In this document: positions 1 through 13,748 of the stretch, one piece after another | Position numbering within the stretch: the first letter of the stretch is position 1 | How the letters are laid out: each line of letters starts with the position of its first letter | From: Cognatishimia sp. MH4019 | GTDB lineage: Bacteria; Pseudomonadota; Alphaproteobacteria; Rhodobacterales; Rhodobacteraceae | DNA: 64,000 bases | Direction of reading: 5' to 3' | Assembly (NCBI RefSeq): GCF_020177595.1 | Contig: NZ_JAHTBL010000002.1 | Span: 124,001 to 188,000, forward strand | Position numbers and translations under genes: made by a program | Notes under the pieces: model-generated | The model's input: only the letters and a program-made list of their open reading frames with translations | Database searches by the model: none | What the model was told of the DNA's origin: nothing

Positions 1-5
1 GGTGC

Positions 6-800
6 TCATGGGCGGCGCAGCTCGTCCGGGGTCAAACCGAATTGTGCGTCCAGTACGGCGGCGATTTCGTCCTCGGACATCTCTCGGGTGCGACCGGTGA
101 AGGCAGGTTCCGATCCGTTGTCCTGATGCACGGTGCGGATGTAGCACGGCGTCTCGGCTTCCGAGAACGTGTTGTAGAACTGCGCCAGAATGCGGTGATT
201 TCGGCGGTAGATGTTTTCCGGGTGATCCATCGGGACGGTCAGCGCGGTGCCCACGGCGAGCGGTGTCTTTTCGGTTGCATCGAAAATTTCGGGCGGGGAT
301 TGGGTGTAGTCGACGTAGAGCCCTTTGTTAAAGGCGATCGCGGTGGGCACATCGTCGGCCAGCTTGTCAGCCCAATGGCGCAGCCGCTTGATGAAATCAC
401 GGTCCACGGCGTCGTCGTCATCCAGCCGAAACGTCGTACGGTGGGTCGCGTCCGAGCGCGCGACCTCGTCATAGGCCCGGCGCATGGCGCGGTAATGGGG
501 CAGCGACGGATAAGCCAGAATGCGGACCTGCGGGATGTCTGCGACAAGTGCTGCCAGACGGGTCTGTGTGGGCTCCGGCATGGTCTCACCCACCAGAATC
601 AGCATGGTGAAATCCGGGTCTGTCTGGGCGGTGAGGCAAGGCAGCGTGAACCGCTCGAACAGCGCGATCCGGCGATCAAGGCGCGCGGCGTCATACAAGA
701 AGGCCTCCGCCTCTTCGGCCGTGTCGTGCTTTTTGCGGAACCCGCCGAGAGAGGGGTAGGAAAAGCGCAGAAGGCCGATGATCTGATTTGTGGCGGTCAT
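6..800 (-). CDS. Glycosyltransferase-like protein (putative rhamnosyltransferase family)
   Basis: 264-residue protein resembling the family annotated as putative rhamnosyl transferase (Pfam PF11316), which are GT-A-like. A run of four aspartates at residues 127-130 (LDDDDAV) sits where a DXD metal/sugar-nucleotide site is expected, and the protein has no signal peptide or membrane segment, so it is probably cytoplasmic. The ATG at 800 has an AAGGTG ribosome site about six bases upstream. The stop codon overlaps an ATG (positions 9-7) as ATGA, so another minus-strand gene probably begins there and leaves the window. The real acceptor and sugar cannot be read from sequence. A second family member lies at 18890-19774. 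Confidence 0.75.
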   Translation of the reverse strand: MTATNQIIGLLRFSYPSLGGFRKKHDTAEEAEAFLYDAARLDRRIALFERFTLPCLTAQTDPDFTMLILVGETMPEPTQTRLAALVADIPQVRILAYPSLPHYRAMRRAYDEVARSDATHRTTFRLDDDDAVDRDFIKRLRHWADKLADDVPTAIAFNKGLYVDYTQSPPEIFDATEKTPLAVGTALTVPMDHPENIYRRNHRILAQFYNTFSEAETPCYIRTVHQDNGSEPAFTGRTREMSEDEIAAVLDAQFGLTPDELRRP

Positions 801-914
801 GGCGGCACCTTATCGGGGCGACGATACGGGGCAACCCCAAAGGCAGATCACCACGCTTGGCAGGTGCGCAATTGGCGGCATAGCATGACCCATGCAGCAG
901 GAAAGGCGCGGACC

Positions 915-1742
915 ATGGCAGAGTTGTTGACGCAAGCGGAGAAGGCAGCGTTTCGCCGGGACGGGGCGGTGCATCTCAAAGCGCAATTCGGGGCGGAGTG
1001 GATCGAAAAGTTGCGCACGGGCATCGACAAGGACATCGCCGCGCCTACTGATCATTTCGCGCGACACACAAAAGACCCGGATGCGCCCGCATATCTTGAG
1101 GATTTCTGGGCTTGGGACAAAATCCCGGAGTTCGAGGATTTCGTGCGCCATTCGCCCTGCGCCCCTTTGGCAGCGGAATTGCTGGGCGCGCCATCGGTCA
1201 ATTTGGTGATGGACAACTGGTTTATGCGGGAGGCCGGATCAAACTCGCGACCGCCGTTTCATCAAGACCTCGCCTATTTCGATTTCGAAGGCACGATGTG
1301 CGTGCTTTGGTTGCCGCTGGAACCCGTGACCAAAGAGAACGGGATCGCTTTCGTCAAAGGCTCGCATCTATGGGACAAGCTGTTCATGCGGGTGCGGTTT
1401 GCGGATGGGCATGCCAGCCCGGATCCGCAGGTGGTTGCCGGGCAGACCTATCATCCGCCCCCAGATGTAAACGCGGATCCGGAGGCTTATGAGCTGTTGC
1501 AATGGGATCTGGATCTGGGCGATTGCATCTTTTTCGATATGCGAACGCTCCATGGTGGCCTGTCTTCAGTGACGCCCACACAAACCGTGCGGCGCTTTAC
1601 CCTGCGCATGACTGCGCCGGATGGGATGATCCGCTATCGCGGGGATTGGGCGAAAGACGAACGCGCGATCTTTGAGGCGGCGGGTTATGGAGACGGCGAT
1701 CGCATCGCTGGTCCAATGTTCCCGCAGCTTTGGCCACGCTAG
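915..1742 (+). CDS. Phytanoyl-CoA dioxygenase family protein
   Basis: 275-residue Fe(II)/2-oxoglutarate-dependent oxygenase of the PhyH type. The HxD half of the iron-binding triad is seen in PFHQDLAYFD and the distal histidine in TLHGGLSS, with a following arginine-containing strand for 2-oxoglutarate. The open frame extends far upstream (antisense to the previous gene), but ATG 915 follows AGGAAAGG with about nine bases of spacing and begins a normal family N-terminus, so I use it; ATG 885 is an alternative. Divergent from the glycosyltransferase-like gene. Substrate unknown: members of this family hydroxylate many small molecules besides phytanoyl-CoA. Confidence 0.8.
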   Translation: MAELLTQAEKAAFRRDGAVHLKAQFGAEWIEKLRTGIDKDIAAPTDHFARHTKDPDAPAYLEDFWAWDKIPEFEDFVRHSPCAPLAAELLGAPSVNLVMDNWFMREAGSNSRPPFHQDLAYFDFEGTMCVLWLPLEPVTKENGIAFVKGSHLWDKLFMRVRFADGHASPDPQVVAGQTYHPPPDVNADPEAYELLQWDLDLGDCIFFDMRTLHGGLSSVTPTQTVRRFTLRMTAPDGMIRYRGDWAKDERAIFEAAGYGDGDRIAGPMFPQLWPR

Positions 1743-1753
1743 ACCCGCACATG

Positions 1754-1790
1754 TAAAAACCGGCCCCACCCTTTCGGGTGAGACCGGTCC
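1754..1790 (-). terminator. Rho-independent terminator after the LGxTSPA-repeat gene
   Basis: Read on the minus strand, a stem of ACCGGTCTCACCC against GGGTGGGGCCGGT (one imperfect pair) closed by GAAA is followed by TTTTTA. It lies about 60 bases past the stop of the small exported protein gene. The stem also sits just after the stop of the plus-strand dioxygenase gene, but the T run is only on the minus-strand side. Confidence 0.75.
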
Positions 1791-1850
1791 CACAACGCAC
1801 CTGTGTAGCCCGGAGGCAATTCTGGTGAGGCGCGTTAACCGCTAAGCGGC

Positions 1851-2132
1851 TTAGTCAGCGAGCTCTGCCGGCGATGTGACGCCGAGGTCTTCCAGCTGCT
1901 TGCGCTCTTCGGCGCTCATGGTCGACATGATGTCACCGTCTTCTTCATCGATGACTGCGGGGGACGTTGCGCCCAGATCTTCTTCAGCCATGAAATCGGT
2001 GCTGTCGTTGTGGTCATCCGCAATTGCTGCGGGGGAGGTTTTGCCCAGATTAACCAGATCGGAATCGTCGGCGGCAAATGCCGGTGCGGCGAAGGTCAGG
2101 GCGATTGCGGAAATCATTGCAGTGCGTGTCAT
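1851..2132 (-). CDS. Small exported protein with three LGxTSPA repeats
   Basis: 93-residue protein of unknown function. Residues 1-20 form a clear Sec signal peptide (hydrophobic core, AFA-A cleavage). The mature part of about 73 residues is very acidic and carries three spaced copies of a motif: NLGKTSPAAIAD (28-39), DLGATSPAVIDE (52-63) and DLGVTSPAELAD (82-93, the exact C-terminus). The codons of the three copies differ, so the repeat is kept at protein level and is not a recent duplication. ATG 2132 has AAGGA about eight bases upstream, and the gene has its own terminator. It is probably periplasmic or secreted. I recognise no family; no cysteines or catalytic motif are visible. Confidence 0.7.
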   Translation of the reverse strand: MTRTAMISAIALTFAAPAFAADDSDLVNLGKTSPAAIADDHNDSTDFMAEEDLGATSPAVIDEEDGDIMSTMSAEERKQLEDLGVTSPAELAD

Positions 2133-2296
2133 AGTTAAAGTCCTTTCTTACTACGTTGTGTGGTCGACGCTGTTGCGCCATCCGATGCAGACACAACGGA
2201 CGCGGGGCAGAAAAGTTCGCTTTTGGCTGCGCAGGGCGCCTGTGCAGATATGCACATCACAATCAGTAATTTGGATGGAACCTTTATGAGAAAACG

Positions 2297-2328
2297 AAAA
2301 AGGCTCGCGCTGTGAGCGCGAGCCTTTT
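2297..2328 (-). terminator. rpoBC operon terminator
   Basis: On the minus strand AAGGCTCGCGCT pairs perfectly with AGCGCGAGCCTT around a three-base loop and is followed by TTTTTCGTTTT. It starts about 25 bases past the rpoC stop, as expected for the end of the rpoBC transcript. Confidence 0.9.
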
Positions 2329-2352
2329 CCAGTCTCTCAAAAGCGAGATCGC

Positions 2353-6585
<4,233 letters not shown>

Positions 6586-6636
6586 TTTCAAATCCTTGAA
6601 TTCGGGCAGAGGAAAGGTGGGCGGGACCGAGGTCCC

Positions 6637-9600
6637 TTATTCACCATCCTCCGCGTCCAGGAGTTCCATGTTCAGGCCGAGGCCACGGACCTCTTTGACC
6701 AGAACGTTGAACGATTCAGGCACACCAGCCTCGAAGTTGTCTTCGCCTTTGACGATGCTTTCATAGACTTTCGTCCGTCCGGCAACGTCGTCCGACTTGA
6801 CCGTCAGCATCTCTTGCAGCGTGTAAGCCGCACCGTATGCTTCCAAGGCCCAGACCTCCATCTCACCGAAACGCTGACCGCCGAACTGGGCTTTACCACC
6901 CAAAGGCTGCTGCGTGACGAGGCTGTAGGGGCCTGTCGAGCGTGCGTGGATCTTGTCGTCGACCAAGTGGTGCAGCTTCAGCAGATACTTGATGCCGACC
7001 GTCACCTTGCGGGCAAACTGCTCGCCTGTGCGACCGTCATACAGCGTCGACTGACCGCTTTCCGAGAAACCAGCGCGGACAAGCGCGTCGTTCACGTCAG
7101 CTTCCTTGGCGCCGTCGAAGACGGGCGTTGCGATCGGCACACCACGGGTGACGTTACCAGCTGCTTCCAGCAGGTGATCCTCGTCCATATCGGCGATGCC
7201 TTCTTGATAGACATCGTCGCCATAGGCGATTTTCATCGCGTCACGCACAGGCGTCAGGTCACCGGAGCGGCGATACTCACCCAGAGCTTCGTCGATCTGG
7301 ATACCCAGACCGCGCGCCGCCCAACCCATATGGGTTTCAAGGATTTGCCCCACGTTCATACGCGACGGCACACCCAGCGGGTTCAGCACGAAATCGACAG
7401 GGGTGCCGTCTGCGAGGAACGGCATGTCCTCCATCGGGACCACTTTCGAGATCACACCCTTGTTGCCGTGACGACCGGCCATTTTGTCGCCGGGCTGCAG
7501 CTTGCGCTTCACCGCCACGAAGACCTTGACCATCTTCATGACGCCCGGGGGCAGATCGTCGCCGCGGCGGACCTTTTCGACCTTGTCCTCGAAACGGGCA
7601 TCCAAGGCACGCTTTTGCGCCTCATACTGCTCGTTCAGGGCCTCAACACCTTTGGCTTCCTCTTCCGAGCCAAGGGCCAGCTGCCACCACTGACCACGGG
7701 TCAGGGTTTCCAACAATTCCTCGGTCACTTCGGAGTTTGCTTTGACGCCTTTGGGGCCTTTGACAGCGGTCTGACCCAGCAGCATACCTTTGAGACGCGC
7801 GTAGATGTTCCGATCAAGGATCGCCAGCTCGTCGTCGCGGTCACGGGCGAGGCGTTCGACTTCCTCACGCTCGATCTGCACCGCACGTTCGTCTTTTTCG
7901 ACGCCGTGACGGTTGAAGACGCGGACCTCAACGACCGTGCCGAAATCACCCGGCGGCAGGCGCAGGGAGGTGTCGCGCACATCGGACGCTTTCTCACCAA
8001 AGATGGCGCGCAGAAGCTTTTCTTCCGGCGTCATCGGGCTTTCGCCCTTCGGTGTGATCTTACCGACAAGGATATCCGCAGGGCCCACATCGGCACCGAT
8101 ATAAACGATGCCCGCTTCGTCGAGGTTGCGCAGGGCTTCCTCGCCGACATTGGGGATGTCGCGGGTGATTTCCTCAGGGCCGAGCTTGGTGTCACGGGCG
8201 GCGACTTCAAATTCCTCGATATGCACCGAAGTGAAGACGTCGTCGCGCACGATACGCTCAGAAATCAGGATCGAGTCTTCGTAATTGTAGCCATTCCACG
8301 GCATGAACGCGACAACCACGTTCTTGCCCAGCGCCAGTTCACCGATATCGGTGCTGGGGCCGTCTGCAATAACCTCACCTTTCGAGACCTTGTCACCCAC
8401 TTTCACCAGCGGACGCTGGTTGATGCAGGTGTTCTGGTTCGACCGCTGGAACTTGCGCATGCGGTAGATATCGACGCCGGGATCGCCCGGCTCAAAATCT
8501 TCCGTGGCGCGCACAACGATACGGGTCGCATCGACCTGGTCGATGATACCGCCGCGTTTCGCCATGATCGCCGCACCAGAATCGCGGGCAACCACTTCTT
8601 CGATGCCGGTGCCGACAAGCGGCGCCTCGGCTTGCAGAAGCGGAACGGCCTGACGTTGCATGTTCGAACCCATCAAGGCGCGGTTGGCGTCGTCATTCTC
8701 AAGGAACGGAATGAGCGAGGCCGCAACAGAGACCAGCTGCTTGGGCGACACGTCGATCAGATCGACATGTTCGTTGCTTTGCAGCATGTACTCGCCCGCT
8801 TGGCGCGTGCTGACCAGATCGTTCACGAACTGACCTTTGTCGTCGAGCTTGGCGTTGGCCTGAGCCACGACATGGCGCATTTCTTCGGTCGCGGACATGT
8901 AGTGTACTTCGTCCGTCACCTGGCCGTTTTCGACCTTGCGATAGGGCGTTTCGATGAAGCCATACTTGTTCACCCGGGCAAAGGTGGCGAGGCTGTTGAT
9001 CAGACCGATGTTCGGGCCTTCCGGCGTTTCAATCGGGCACATCCGGCCATAGTGGGTCGGGTGCACGTCGCGGACCTCAAAGCCAGCACGTTCGCGGGTC
9101 AGACCACCCGGCCCAAGCGCGGAAAGACGACGCTTGTGCGTAACCTCCGAAAGCGGGTTAGTTTGGTCCATGAACTGCGACAGCTGCGAGGAGCCGAAGA
9201 ACTCACGCACAGCGGCGGCTGCCGGTTTGGCGTTGATCAGATCCTGCGGCATGACGGTGTCGATCTCGACCGAGGACATACGTTCCTTGATCGCGCGCTC
9301 CATGCGGAGCAGACCGACGCGGTACTGGTTCTCCATCAATTCGCCAACGGAGCGGACACGGCGGTTCCCAAGGTGGTCGATATCGTCGATATCGCCCTTG
9401 CCGTCGCGCAGTTCCACCAGCGCCTTGATGCAGGCGACAATGTCTTCCTTGCGCAATGTGCGCTGCGTGTCTTCGGCGTCCAGAGCCAGACGCATGTTCA
9501 TCTTCACGCGGCCCACGGCAGACAGGTCATACCGCTCGCTATCAAAGAAGAGCGAGTCGAACAGGTTGCCAGCGGCTTCAACAGTGGGCGGCTCGCCCGG

Positions 9601-10773
9601 ACGCATGACGCGGTAGATGTCCATCAGCGCGCTTTCGCGGCTCATGTTCTTGTCCGCGGCCATGGTGTTGCGCATGTAGGGACCGACATTGATGTTGTCG
9701 ATGTCGAGAACCGGGATATCGGTGATGCCCGCATCAATCAGTTCCTTGATGGAACCGCCGATCACTTCACCGTCTTTGTCCAGCTCCCATGTCAACTCGT
9801 CGCCGGCTTCGACGTAAATCGCGCCGGTTTCTTCGTTGATGATGTCCTTGGCGACGAACTTGCCCTGAATATGCTCGAACGGCACCAGCAGTTCAGTCAC
9901 TTCGCCTTCGTCGATCAGTTTCTTGACCGCGCGCGGGGTGACTTTCTTACTGGCCTCGGCGATCACTTCACCGGACTTGGCGTCGACCAAATCGAATGTC
10001 GGACGGGTGCCGCGCACACGCTCGGGGAAGAACTTGGTGACCCAGCCTTTGTTCTTCTTCAGCTTGTAGGACACGGTGTCGTAATAGGCATCCATGATGC
10101 CTTCCTGGTCCAGACCCAGCGCATAGAGCAGGGTCGTGACAGGCAGTTTCCGGCGACGGTCGATGCGCGAAAAGACAAGGTCCTTGGCGTCGAACTCGAA
10201 GTCCAGCCAACTGCCGCGATAGGGAATGATCCGGCAGGCAAAGAGAAGTTTACCGGAGGAATGCGTTTTGCCTTTGTCGTGGTCAAAGAACACGCCCGGC
10301 GAGCGGTGCATCTGGGAGACGATCACACGCTCGGTGCCGTTCACCACAAAGGTGCCGTTCGGTGTCATCAGGGGCATGTCGCCCATGAACACGTCCTGTT
10401 CCTTGATGTCCTTGACCGATTTCGCACCGGTGTCTTCGTCCACATCAAACACGATGAGGCGCAGCGTCACCTTCAAAGGCGCGCTGTAGGTCATGTCACG
10501 TTGCTGACATTCCTCAACATCGTATTTGGGCTTTTCGAGCTCGTATTTCACGAACTCAAGCACGGAGGTTTCGTTGAAATCCTTGATCGGGAAGACCGAC
10601 TGGAAGACGCCTTTGATGCCTTCGCCGTCAAGCGGCTCTGGCTGGTCGCCGGATTTCAGGAACAAATCGTAGGAACTTTTCTGAACCTCGATGAGGTTGG
10701 GCATCTCCAGAACTTCGCGGATTTTGCCGTAATATTTGCGCAAGCGTTTCTGACCTAGGAAGGACTGAGCCAT
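6637..10773 (-). CDS. rpoB: RNA polymerase subunit beta
   Basis: 1378-residue beta subunit. ATG 10773 starts the conserved [10 protein letters not shown]; a GTG twelve bases upstream lies within the ribosome site (AAAGGTGAC) and is not used here. The rifampicin pocket ([20 protein letters not shown], then [10 protein letters not shown]) is near residues 525-560; the aspartate, histidine and serine that mutate in resistant strains are all wild type. The C-terminal region includes the conserved [20 protein letters not shown] clamp segment. The gene follows rplL after a 227-base spacer containing two hairpins and precedes rpoC, as in nearly all bacteria. Confidence 0.98.
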   Translation of the reverse strand: MAQSFLGQKRLRKYYGKIREVLEMPNLIEVQKSSYDLFLKSGDQPEPLDGEGIKGVFQSVFPIKDFNETSVLEFVKYELEKPKYDVEECQQRDMTYSAPLKVTLRLIVFDVDEDTGAKSVKDIKEQDVFMGDMPLMTPNGTFVVNGTERVIVSQMHRSPGVFFDHDKGKTHSSGKLLFACRIIPYRGSWLDFEFDAKDLVFSRIDRRRKLPVTTLLYALGLDQEGIMDAYYDTVSYKLKKNKGWVTKFFPERVRGTRPTFDLVDAKSGEVIAEASKKVTPRAVKKLIDEGEVTELLVPFEHIQGKFVAKDIINEETGAIYVEAGDELTWELDKDGEVIGGSIKELIDAGITDIPVLDIDNINVGPYMRNTMAADKNMSRESALMDIYRVMRPGEPPTVEAAGNLFDSLFFDSERYDLSAVGRVKMNMRLALDAEDTQRTLRKEDIVACIKALVELRDGKGDIDDIDHLGNRRVRSVGELMENQYRVGLLRMERAIKERMSSVEIDTVMPQDLINAKPAAAAVREFFGSSQLSQFMDQTNPLSEVTHKRRLSALGPGGLTRERAGFEVRDVHPTHYGRMCPIETPEGPNIGLINSLATFARVNKYGFIETPYRKVENGQVTDEVHYMSATEEMRHVVAQANAKLDDKGQFVNDLVSTRQAGEYMLQSNEHVDLIDVSPKQLVSVAASLIPFLENDDANRALMGSNMQRQAVPLLQAEAPLVGTGIEEVVARDSGAAIMAKRGGIIDQVDATRIVVRATEDFEPGDPGVDIYRMRKFQRSNQNTCINQRPLVKVGDKVSKGEVIADGPSTDIGELALGKNVVVAFMPWNGYNYEDSILISERIVRDDVFTSVHIEEFEVAARDTKLGPEEITRDIPNVGEEALRNLDEAGIVYIGADVGPADILVGKITPKGESPMTPEEKLLRAIFGEKASDVRDTSLRLPPGDFGTVVEVRVFNRHGVEKDERAVQIEREEVERLARDRDDELAILDRNIYARLKGMLLGQTAVKGPKGVKANSEVTEELLETLTRGQWWQLALGSEEEAKGVEALNEQYEAQKRALDARFEDKVEKVRRGDDLPPGVMKMVKVFVAVKRKLQPGDKMAGRHGNKGVISKVVPMEDMPFLADGTPVDFVLNPLGVPSRMNVGQILETHMGWAARGLGIQIDEALGEYRRSGDLTPVRDAMKIAYGDDVYQEGIADMDEDHLLEAAGNVTRGVPIATPVFDGAKEADVNDALVRAGFSESGQSTLYDGRTGEQFARKVTVGIKYLLKLHHLVDDKIHARSTGPYSLVTQQPLGGKAQFGGQRFGEMEVWALEAYGAAYTLQEMLTVKSDDVAGRTKVYESIVKGEDNFEAGVPESFNVLVKEVRGLGLNMELLDAEDGE

Positions 10774-10907
10774 GTGCGTCGTCACCTTTCAATTCTCATC
10801 GGATGCATCAGCGGTCGGGCCCCCGCGATGCGCCCAGTTGAGACAGGATAAGTTCGGCCAATTCATGCACTCCGTCCCACCGGCGTGCTCCCGACCACTG
10901 AACCTTC

Positions 10908-10979
10908 CTTAAGAGGGGTCTTTTCAAAGGCCCCCGTTAAGACAGGTTTGGCTGGAGCGGGATTTCTCCCCCTCCAGCC
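10908..10979 (-). promoter_or_regulatory. Double hairpin in the rplL-rpoB spacer (attenuator/processing candidate)
   Basis: Two adjacent inverted repeats lie in the 227-base spacer. GGCTGGAG (10950-10957) pairs with CTCCAGCC (10972-10979), extended by an inner GGGA/TCCC. CTTAA (10908-10912) pairs with TTAAG (10937-10941) around a GC-rich GGGGTC/GGCCCC stem. Neither is followed by a T run on the minus strand, so they are not simple terminators. In E. coli the same spacer holds a partial terminator and an RNase III site that set the ratio of ribosomal to polymerase subunit synthesis; an equivalent role here is inference. Confidence 0.5.
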
Positions 10980-11000
10980 GCAAACCAAGCGAACGCTTGA

Positions 11001-11381
11001 TTACTTGACTTCGACTTCTGCGCCAGCTGCTTCCAGCTTGCCCTTGATGTCTTCTGCTTCGGCTTTGTCGACGCCTTCTTTGACGGCTTTGCCGCCAGCT
11101 TCGACCAGCTCTTTTGCTTCTTTGAGGCCCAGGCCAGTGATGGCGCGGACTTCTTTGATGACGTTGATTTTCTGAGCGCCAGCGGCTTTCAGGATCACGT
11201 CAAATTCGGTTTGCTCTTCGCCGCCACCGGCAGCTTCGCCGCCAGCTGCGCCAGCAACCATCACAGCGCCGCCAGCTGCGGGCTCGATGCCATACTCGTC
11301 CTTGAGGATGGTTTTCAGTTCTTGGGCTTCCAGGAGCGTCAGACCGACGATCTCTTCAGCAAGTTTCTTCAGATCAGCCAT
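11001..11381 (-). CDS. rplL: 50S ribosomal protein L7/L12
   Basis: 126-residue stalk protein that recruits translational GTPases to the ribosome. The N-terminal dimerisation helices ([20 protein letters not shown]) lead into an alanine/glycine-rich hinge (about residues 36-52) and the globular C-terminal domain with [27 protein letters not shown] precedes ATG 11381. It follows rplJ by 69 bases and is cotranscribed with it. Confidence 0.97.
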   Translation of the reverse strand: MADLKKLAEEIVGLTLLEAQELKTILKDEYGIEPAAGGAVMVAGAAGGEAAGGGEEQTEFDVILKAAGAQKINVIKEVRAITGLGLKEAKELVEAGGKAVKEGVDKAEAEDIKGKLEAAGAEVEVK

Positions 11382-11450
11382 TTTAGACTCTTTCCGTTTT
11401 CTAAGTGTGTTCCAACGTCAGGGATACCCCTACGCAGATCAGAGGTTGCT

Positions 11451-11966
11451 TTACGCGGCCGCTTTGTCCTCGACCGTCGAAATGATGCTTGCGATGTTCG
11501 AAGCAGGTGCCCCGATCGCGCCGGCGATGTTGGAAGCAGGTGCACCGATGCAGCCCACGATCGAAGCAATAAGCTCCTCACGCGACGGCATTGCGGCGAC
11601 GGCTTTCACACCAGCGACGTCCAACGCGTTCTCGCCCATGGCACCGCCGAGGATCTCCAGCTTGGAGTTCTCTTTGGCGTATTTCTCGACGACCTTGGCA
11701 GCTGCCACGGGGTCCTCGGAATAGGCAAGAACGGTCATACCCGTCAGAAGACCAGCAATGCTTGCGCAGGGCTGACCCTCAAGGGCGATCTTGGCGAGCC
11801 TGTTTTTGGCAACGCGAACGGACCCGCCTGCTTCACGCATTTGCGCACGCAGGTCCTGCATTTCAGCAACCGTGAGACCCTCGTAGTGGGAAACCACAAC
11901 GACGCCAGAGCTTTCGAAGATCTGGCCGAGTTCCTCGACCACTTTCTCTTTCTGGGCTCTATCCAC
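11451..11966 (-). CDS. rplJ: 50S ribosomal protein L10
   Basis: 171-residue protein that anchors L7/L12 dimers to 23S rRNA. The frame is open 51 bases further upstream, but the GTG at 11966 has GGAG seven bases before it and gives the family N-terminus ([20 protein letters not shown]), so I take it as the start. The C-terminal L12-binding helix carries the duplicated segment [20 protein letters not shown] seen in related alphaproteobacteria. It has its own promoter about 200 bases upstream and a structured leader, so rplJL is transcribed separately from rplKA. L10 with L12 classically represses its own leader. Confidence 0.95.
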   Translation of the reverse strand: MDRAQKEKVVEELGQIFESSGVVVVSHYEGLTVAEMQDLRAQMREAGGSVRVAKNRLAKIALEGQPCASIAGLLTGMTVLAYSEDPVAAAKVVEKYAKENSKLEILGGAMGENALDVAGVKAVAAMPSREELIASIVGCIGAPASNIAGAIGAPASNIASIISTVEDKAAA

Positions 11967-12008
11967 AGTTTTACTCCAAATTTGGAAGGGTTCCCCCTCC
12001 GGCTCTCG

Positions 12009-12073
12009 TAACGACATCAGACTTGATGTCGGTTAGTCCGAACGGGCAACACTCTTACAAGCTCCGGAGGAGC
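12009..12073 (-). promoter_or_regulatory. Structured rplJ leader (candidate L10-L12 autoregulatory site)
   Basis: Two hairpins lie in the transcribed leader between the rplJ promoter and its GTG. CGACATCA pairs perfectly with TGATGTCG (12012-12019 with 12024-12031) around a four-base loop and can extend through TAAC/GTTA. A smaller GCTCC/GGAGC hairpin is at 12061-12073. No T run follows, so a protein-binding leader fits better than a terminator. Autoregulation by L10 is known in other bacteria; the assignment here rests on position and structure only. Confidence 0.45.
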
Positions 12074-12168
12074 CTCTTCGAGAATTGGTCTTTCCCGTCT
12101 CGGGCAGGATTTATCAGAACCGAATCTGACCCGCCGTCTCGGACGATGCCGCAACGCGACAGAGGCGC

Positions 12169-12197
12169 GACATATGCCCTGATCGGCAAAGTGTCAA
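12169..12197 (-). promoter_or_regulatory. Promoter of rplJL-rpoBC
   Basis: On the minus strand a perfect TTGACA (12197-12192) is followed after 17 bases by TATGTC (12174-12169). It lies about 195 bases upstream of the rplJ GTG, inside the 394-base interval 11967-12360 that separates rplJ from the divergent L,D-transpeptidase gene; apart from this promoter and the leader hairpins I see no further gene there. Confidence 0.65.
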
Positions 12198-12360
12198 TGG
12201 GCTTTTGGGCAAGACCGGCAACCGCGCCGGAATACGCCACTTCTTCCGCGCCAAAACGCAGCTTAAAACGGGGCCAAAACGGGGTTGTGACTGGCCCTTG
12301 GGACCCACACGAGGTAGTTTCGCGTTTGTGCGATGTTACGCACCACCAAGGAGACATTTG

Positions 12361-13032
12361 ATGCTGACCAAACGCCATTTCATTCTGACAAGCGCCGCCC
12401 TGTTCTCGGCACCGATCCAGGGGATCGCACAGGACGCGCCGCGCCCGATTTCTGATCGGTCAAAATGGGCAGCCTGGGATGCAAGGGTCACGCCAGCGAA
12501 TTACGACCCGGCGACGTCCAACCCATGGGGTGTGCATCGCCGCTTCTTGCCGCGGATGGTTGAAGCCAATGCGAACCTGACCCCCGGTGATATCCATGTC
12601 GATGCGGTGGCGCGCTATCTTTATCACATCCGCGAGGGCGGCACCGCGATGCGGTATGGCGTGGCCATCGCCCGGGGCGATCTTTACGAGCCCGGCACCT
12701 ACACGATCCGGCGCAAAGCGCGCTGGCCCACCTGGACGCCAACCGCCGCGATGATCAAACGCGACCCGCAGCTTTACGAGCAGCATGCAGATGGGATGAA
12801 TGGCGGGCCAACCAATCCGCTAGGCTCACGCGCGTTCTATCTCTATGAGGGCAACCGCGACACGTATCTGCGTATCCATGGCTCTCCCAGCCCCCGCTCT
12901 ATCGGGGGGCGCGCAAGTTCAGGCTGTGTGCGGATGATCATGGCCCATATCAACGGGCTATATGATCAGGTGAACACTGGCGTTACAGCGTTCCTTTATC
13001 CACCCGAAGAACTGATTTCGGCGCGCAGCTAA
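12361..13032 (+). CDS. L,D-transpeptidase (YkuD fold), exported
   Basis: 223-residue peptidoglycan transpeptidase. Residues 1-23 are a signal peptide. The catalytic YkuD signature is complete: His173 in RIHGSPSPRSIGGR and Cys189 in ASSGCVRM. Such enzymes make 3-3 cross-links between stem peptides or attach proteins to peptidoglycan in the periplasm. AAGGAG precedes ATG 12361 by seven bases; the longer open frame upstream runs into the rplJ promoter region and is rejected. The gene is divergent from rplJ and ends overlapping, by four bases, the stop of the convergent lipoprotein gene. Which L,D-transpeptidase reaction it performs cannot be told. Confidence 0.88.
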   Translation: MLTKRHFILTSAALFSAPIQGIAQDAPRPISDRSKWAAWDARVTPANYDPATSNPWGVHRRFLPRMVEANANLTPGDIHVDAVARYLYHIREGGTAMRYGVAIARGDLYEPGTYTIRRKARWPTWTPTAAMIKRDPQLYEQHADGMNGGPTNPLGSRAFYLYEGNRDTYLRIHGSPSPRSIGGRASSGCVRMIMAHINGLYDQVNTGVTAFLYPPEELISARS

Positions 13033-13325
13033 GCCTCGCTTTCGGCTGCCGTCTCGGCGGGTCGGCTGCAGATCGGACGCCCCTCGCGCGTGCGCAGCGG
13101 CAGCAGCGTCGTCTCGACCGGGCCGACATAGCGATAGACGTAACAACCATCGACGGAATCAATCTTGACGCGGGTCAGGTCCTGATTGGGGGCTGCGATC
13201 TCAATGACGCGCTCAGGCACGTTGGTCATGAACCCCGACGCACTGCCCCCGCTGCCCATCGGCATCCCGTCGCATGCGGCCAAAAGCAAAACAGCGGCTC
13301 CAGCAAACCAAACCCGAGTATTCAT
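13029..13325 (-). CDS. Small lipoprotein of unknown function
   Basis: 98-residue protein with a lipoprotein signal peptide ending in the lipobox LLLAAC, followed by a Gly/Ser/Met-rich linker and a short folded region holding two cysteines (DGCYVYRYVG and PICSRP). ATG 13325 follows GAAGGA with a good spacing; an in-frame ATG three codons earlier overlaps that ribosome site and is not preferred. It converges on the L,D-transpeptidase gene with a four-base overlap. Probably anchored in the inner or outer membrane, facing the periplasm. No family recognised. Confidence 0.65.
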   Translation of the reverse strand: MNTRVWFAGAAVLLLAACDGMPMGSGGSASGFMTNVPERVIEIAAPNQDLTRVKIDSVDGCYVYRYVGPVETTLLPLRTREGRPICSRPAETAAESEA

Positions 13326-13413
13326 ATGTGTCATCCTTCAATCATCCGATTTACGGACTAGGATACTCCGCGCTGGATGTAAAATCCTCTTGGCGTAGGC
13401 ATGGAAGCCGACA

Positions 13414-13446
13414 TGAAAAAAGCACCGATGGCTCCACCGGGGCTTT
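13414..13446. terminator. Probable terminator, possibly bidirectional
   Basis: GCACCGATGG pairs with CCACCGGGGC with two mismatches; on the minus strand TTTTTT follows, and on the plus strand TTTT. It could end the short minus-strand frame at 13470-13706. Confidence 0.45.
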
Positions 13447-13469
13447 TCTATCTGATAGGCGCTTTGGCT

Positions 13470-13706
13470 TTACGCCTCTGTCGCAGCGTCAGCTGCCGCT
13501 TCCATCACAAAAGCATAGTTCTTCTCGGTCGCGACAGCACGTGCATCGCGGATATAGGCCTGCGACGATGGAATTGTCAGCGGGTTCATCATCGCGCGCT
13601 GCGCTCCGGCAATCTCGGCTTGGAGTTGGTCACAATCCGTTTCATTATCTTCCCCGTATGATACTAACACGAAAGTTCTTGCGCTGAGGGTGTGACCTGT
13701 CAGCAA
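13470..13706 (-). CDS. Doubtful short hypothetical protein, possibly a gene remnant
   Basis: A 78-codon frame whose only upstream start is a TTG without a ribosome site. The last 55 residues (from CDQLQAEIAGAQ) look protein-like and a terminator follows 24 bases past the stop, so something may be transcribed here. An ATG with a purine-rich leader (MKRIVTNSK) lies in a different frame just upstream and stops after 18 codons, which would fit a frameshifted gene. The surrounding 13326-13781 interval has no other convincing gene. I recognise no family. Confidence 0.3.
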   Translation of the reverse strand: MLTGHTLSARTFVLVSYGEDNETDCDQLQAEIAGAQRAMMNPLTIPSSQAYIRDARAVATEKNYAFVMEAAADAATEA

Positions 13707-13748
13707 CTAAGTTGAACAGGCGGCCGCTTTGACGCAGCGCTTTGCTAA

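Noticed and set aside
42-914. N-terminal extension of the dioxygenase frame
   Set aside because: The extension is antisense to the glycosyltransferase-like gene; the ribosome site and family N-terminus are at ATG 915.
11463-11560. Duplicated IGAPASNIA segment in L10 as a recent repeat expansion
   Set aside because: The same duplicated segment is usual at this place in related alphaproteobacterial L10 proteins.
12055-12378. Short frames upstream of rplJ
   Set aside because: They run through the rplJ promoter and leader; no start signal, no homology recognised.
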